Shown in pieces: positions 6,405 through 7,607 of a stretch of DNA of 7,607 bases. The DNA comes from an uncultured Candidatus Udaeobacter sp. (GTDB lineage: Bacteria > Verrucomicrobiota > Verrucomicrobiia > Chthoniobacterales > UBA10450): NCBI GenBank assembly GCA_955652715.1, contig CATPBS010000361.1, positions 1 to 7,607 on the forward strand, in the 5' to 3' direction. A model generated the notes under the pieces. That model had not been told where the DNA came from, did not search any database, and was given only the letters and a program-made list of their open reading frames with translations. How positions within the stretch are numbered: position 1 is the first letter of the stretch; the number at the start of each line of letters is the position of its first letter. A program made the translations under genes and the position numbers.

Positions 6405-7448
6405 TTAAGCAGGGTAGGGCTGATAGGGAGCTTGGTTCTTCCACAAGCTCAGCAATAGAACGCAAAGTTTGCGCGCCACGGCAACGACCGTCCGCTTCTT
6501 GGCCCGGGTGGTGCCATCGGCCGCCAACATCAATCCATATTCACGCAGAGCGCTCTGCGGACCAAATGGTCCCAGAATGTATTGCGCGGCACTAACCAGC
6601 AGTCGGCGCAAGTAGGCATCCCCGCGCTTGGAGATGCGCAATTGCGGATCGCTCTGTCCGCTCTGATCGCGCCTCGGACATAAGCCGGTGTAGGCTTCTA
6701 CATCGCGCACATTTTTAAAACGCTTCGGGTCTTCGATCTTCAAAACAAAATAGAGCGCGGTGACTGCTCCTACTCCCGGGACCTGCTGCAGCCAGAGCGT
6801 CTGCGGATATTTTGTCCGGGCCAGGACGCTGATCTCACGCTCGAGCACGGCAATGCGCGCACTCAGCTCGGCCAGCGCCTGCACGCTTGGAGCAATCATC
6901 TCTGGCACTACTTCGGGTAACCTCTCCATCGCCACCTTGTGGAAGCGTTCACTCGAAGGATTACCCACCGCGTAACCCAGGCTCTTCAGACTGAAGCGAA
7001 CGGAATTGATCAAGGCCACGCGCGCACGCACCAGACTGTCACGCAATTTGATGCGCAACAGATCCTGTTGCGCTTCCCCGCTCCCGTGGCGAACGGGATA
7101 CAGCAGCGCGCGATCCATCCGCCCGATGCGCGCCAGCATCAGCGCGTCACGCCGATCGCTCTTGCGTTCATGCTGATAAATCGCCCGCACCTTGCGCGGA
7201 TTGGACACAATCACCTGCCAGCCCAGCCCTTCCAGATATCGACTGACCCACGGGCTGTGCGCTCCGGCTTCCATCACGGCCAATGCCCCGCGGTAACGGG
7301 CAGTCAATCTGGCCAGGGAAGCTCGATCGTTGCCAAGAGTGCCTTCCTCCACCACTTCGCCTTTGCCATTGAGCGCACAAAACCTCTGCCGGCGCTCTCC
7401 CAGATCTAATCCTATCGTGAACTCACTACGATTGTTTTGTTCCTTCAT
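6405..7448 (-). CDS. IS110-family transposase (DEDD / RuvC-like plus C-terminal Transposase_20 domain)
   Basis: An intact 347-residue protein, typical of the family. The N-terminal RuvC-like DEDD domain shows TIGLDLGERRQRF (Asp15), AVMEAGAHSPWVSRYL (Glu60) and KSDRRDALMLAR (Asp98 and Asp101). The central helical region is at about 120-210. The C-terminal domain has LQQVPGVGAVTA (222-231), RFKNVRDVEAYTGLCPRRDQ, and RRLLVSAAQY with the probable catalytic Ser286. IS110 recombinases move circular intermediates and use a bridge RNA, encoded in a non-coding end of the element, to pair target and donor DNA. All key residues are present, so the enzyme looks active. Start at ATG 7448 (MKEQNNRSEFTIGLDLG). 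It converges with the GH-A gene. Assignment to the IS110 or IS1111 subgroup was not possible. Confidence 0.97.
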   Translation of the reverse strand: MKEQNNRSEFTIGLDLGERRQRFCALNGKGEVVEEGTLGNDRASLARLTARYRGALAVMEAGAHSPWVSRYLEGLGWQVIVSNPRKVRAIYQHERKSDRRDALMLARIGRMDRALLYPVRHGSGEAQQDLLRIKLRDSLVRARVALINSVRFSLKSLGYAVGNPSSERFHKVAMERLPEVVPEMIAPSVQALAELSARIAVLEREISVLARTKYPQTLWLQQVPGVGAVTALYFVLKIEDPKRFKNVRDVEAYTGLCPRRDQSGQSDPQLRISKRGDAYLRRLLVSAAQYILGPFGPQSALREYGLMLAADGTTRAKKRTVVAVARKLCVLLLSLWKNQAPYQPYPA

Positions 7449-7607
7449 AAGACGCAGAGCTTACCCCAACGCGCACGCTCAGGCTCTCTTCGCCTTCTCA
7501 TCTAATCTGGTTAGATGTCGTTGGTTGCGGCAGAGCCAATGTGCTCCGATCAATTGGTTTGTTCCTCCTCTAGCCAATGCGTGACGAACTGGGGATGAGC
7601 GTGTATG
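7449..7607 (-). ncRNA. Possible bridge-RNA-bearing flank upstream of the IS110 transposase
   Basis: This 159-base stretch has no credible gene. It contains a clear stem-loop CATCTAA-TCTGG-TTAGATG (7499-7517), a smaller AGGC/GCCT stem (7481-7495), and AGCCAATG repeated at 7534-7541 and 7572-7579. In IS110-group elements the bridge RNA is encoded in the end upstream of the transposase, whereas in IS1111-group elements it is downstream. If this element belongs to the first group, the RNA should lie here. This is inferred from family knowledge and local structure; the target- and donor-binding loops were not identified. Confidence 0.3.

Larger units (their letters stand above)
6405..7607 (-). mobile_element. 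IS110-family insertion sequence (boundaries not determined; upstream end may run past window)
   Basis: The span covers the transposase and the non-coding sequence upstream of it to the window edge. The true ends are unknown: one lies within 6164-6404 and the other within or beyond 7449-7607. Elements of this family are usually about 1.2-1.6 kb and leave no conspicuous terminal repeats, so exact ends need comparison with an empty site or another copy. Confidence 0.6.

Noticed and set aside
6939..7409. Plus-strand 156-codon open frame within the transposase gene
   Set aside because: It is the antisense shadow of a well-supported IS110 transposase.
6321..7513. Direct repeat ATCTGGTTA at 6321-6329 and 7505-7513 as possible insertion-sequence ends
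   Set aside because: A 9-bp match between regions of this size can occur by chance, it would leave very short non-coding ends, and one copy is mostly the loop and arm of a hairpin.
1..7607. CRISPR arrays, tRNA or rRNA genes
   Set aside because: No regularly spaced direct repeats and no tRNA- or rRNA-like sequence were seen.

Overview
The window looks like chromosomal DNA from a soil-type Verrucomicrobium, close to Chthoniobacterales / 'Candidatus Udaeobacter'. Three things suggest this: an ECF sigma gene overlapping a small downstream gene that starts MNDFSEIENELRKLRP; a secreted DFKTLNGK...YKDATVSRVEPDGIVL protein of a type I associate with that group; and dispersed palindromic repeats of the GTCATNCTGAGCGAAGCGAA kind. 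The taxon is an inference from family resemblance, not from a marker gene.

Layout, left to right. (1) Positions 1-632, minus strand: an ECF sigma factor whose stop codon overlaps (ATGA) the start of a second gene cut by the window edge, probably a sigma partner or regulator. (2) 673-1554, plus, divergent from the sigma gene: a secreted protein made of two tandem NTF2-like (SnoaL/DUF4440) domains. (3) 1555-1731: a convergent intergenic region holding a degenerate palindromic repeat and a GC-rich hairpin cluster. (4) 1732-2856, minus: a lipoprotein glycoside hydrolase of family GH26 type. (5) 2857-3156: a divergent intergenic region dominated by a 119-bp long-armed palindrome. (6) 3157-3730, plus: a small secreted glutamine-rich protein broken by a one-base frameshift in an A-run. 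(7) 3735-3853: a compact structured element with perfect 12-bp ends and two internal hairpins. (8) 3974-6163, plus: a large secreted glycoside hydrolase of clan GH-A (GH39-like) that appears to carry a discoidin/F5-8C domain inserted inside its barrel. (9) 6164-6404: a non-coding stretch. (10) 6405-7448, minus: an intact IS110-family transposase, followed by its upstream non-coding flank running to the window end.

The two glycoside hydrolases and the sigma factor fit an environmental polysaccharide degrader, but they sit on different strands and are separated by repeats, so they are not one operon. The region reads as accessory sequence with an insertion sequence, several repeats and a broken gene. 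No CRISPR array, tRNA, rRNA or obvious new defence system was seen. The most unusual items are the structured element at 3735-3853, the inferred domain insertion in the GH-A enzyme, the His-to-Val change next to the GH26 catalytic acid, and the possible bridge-RNA flank of the IS110 element.
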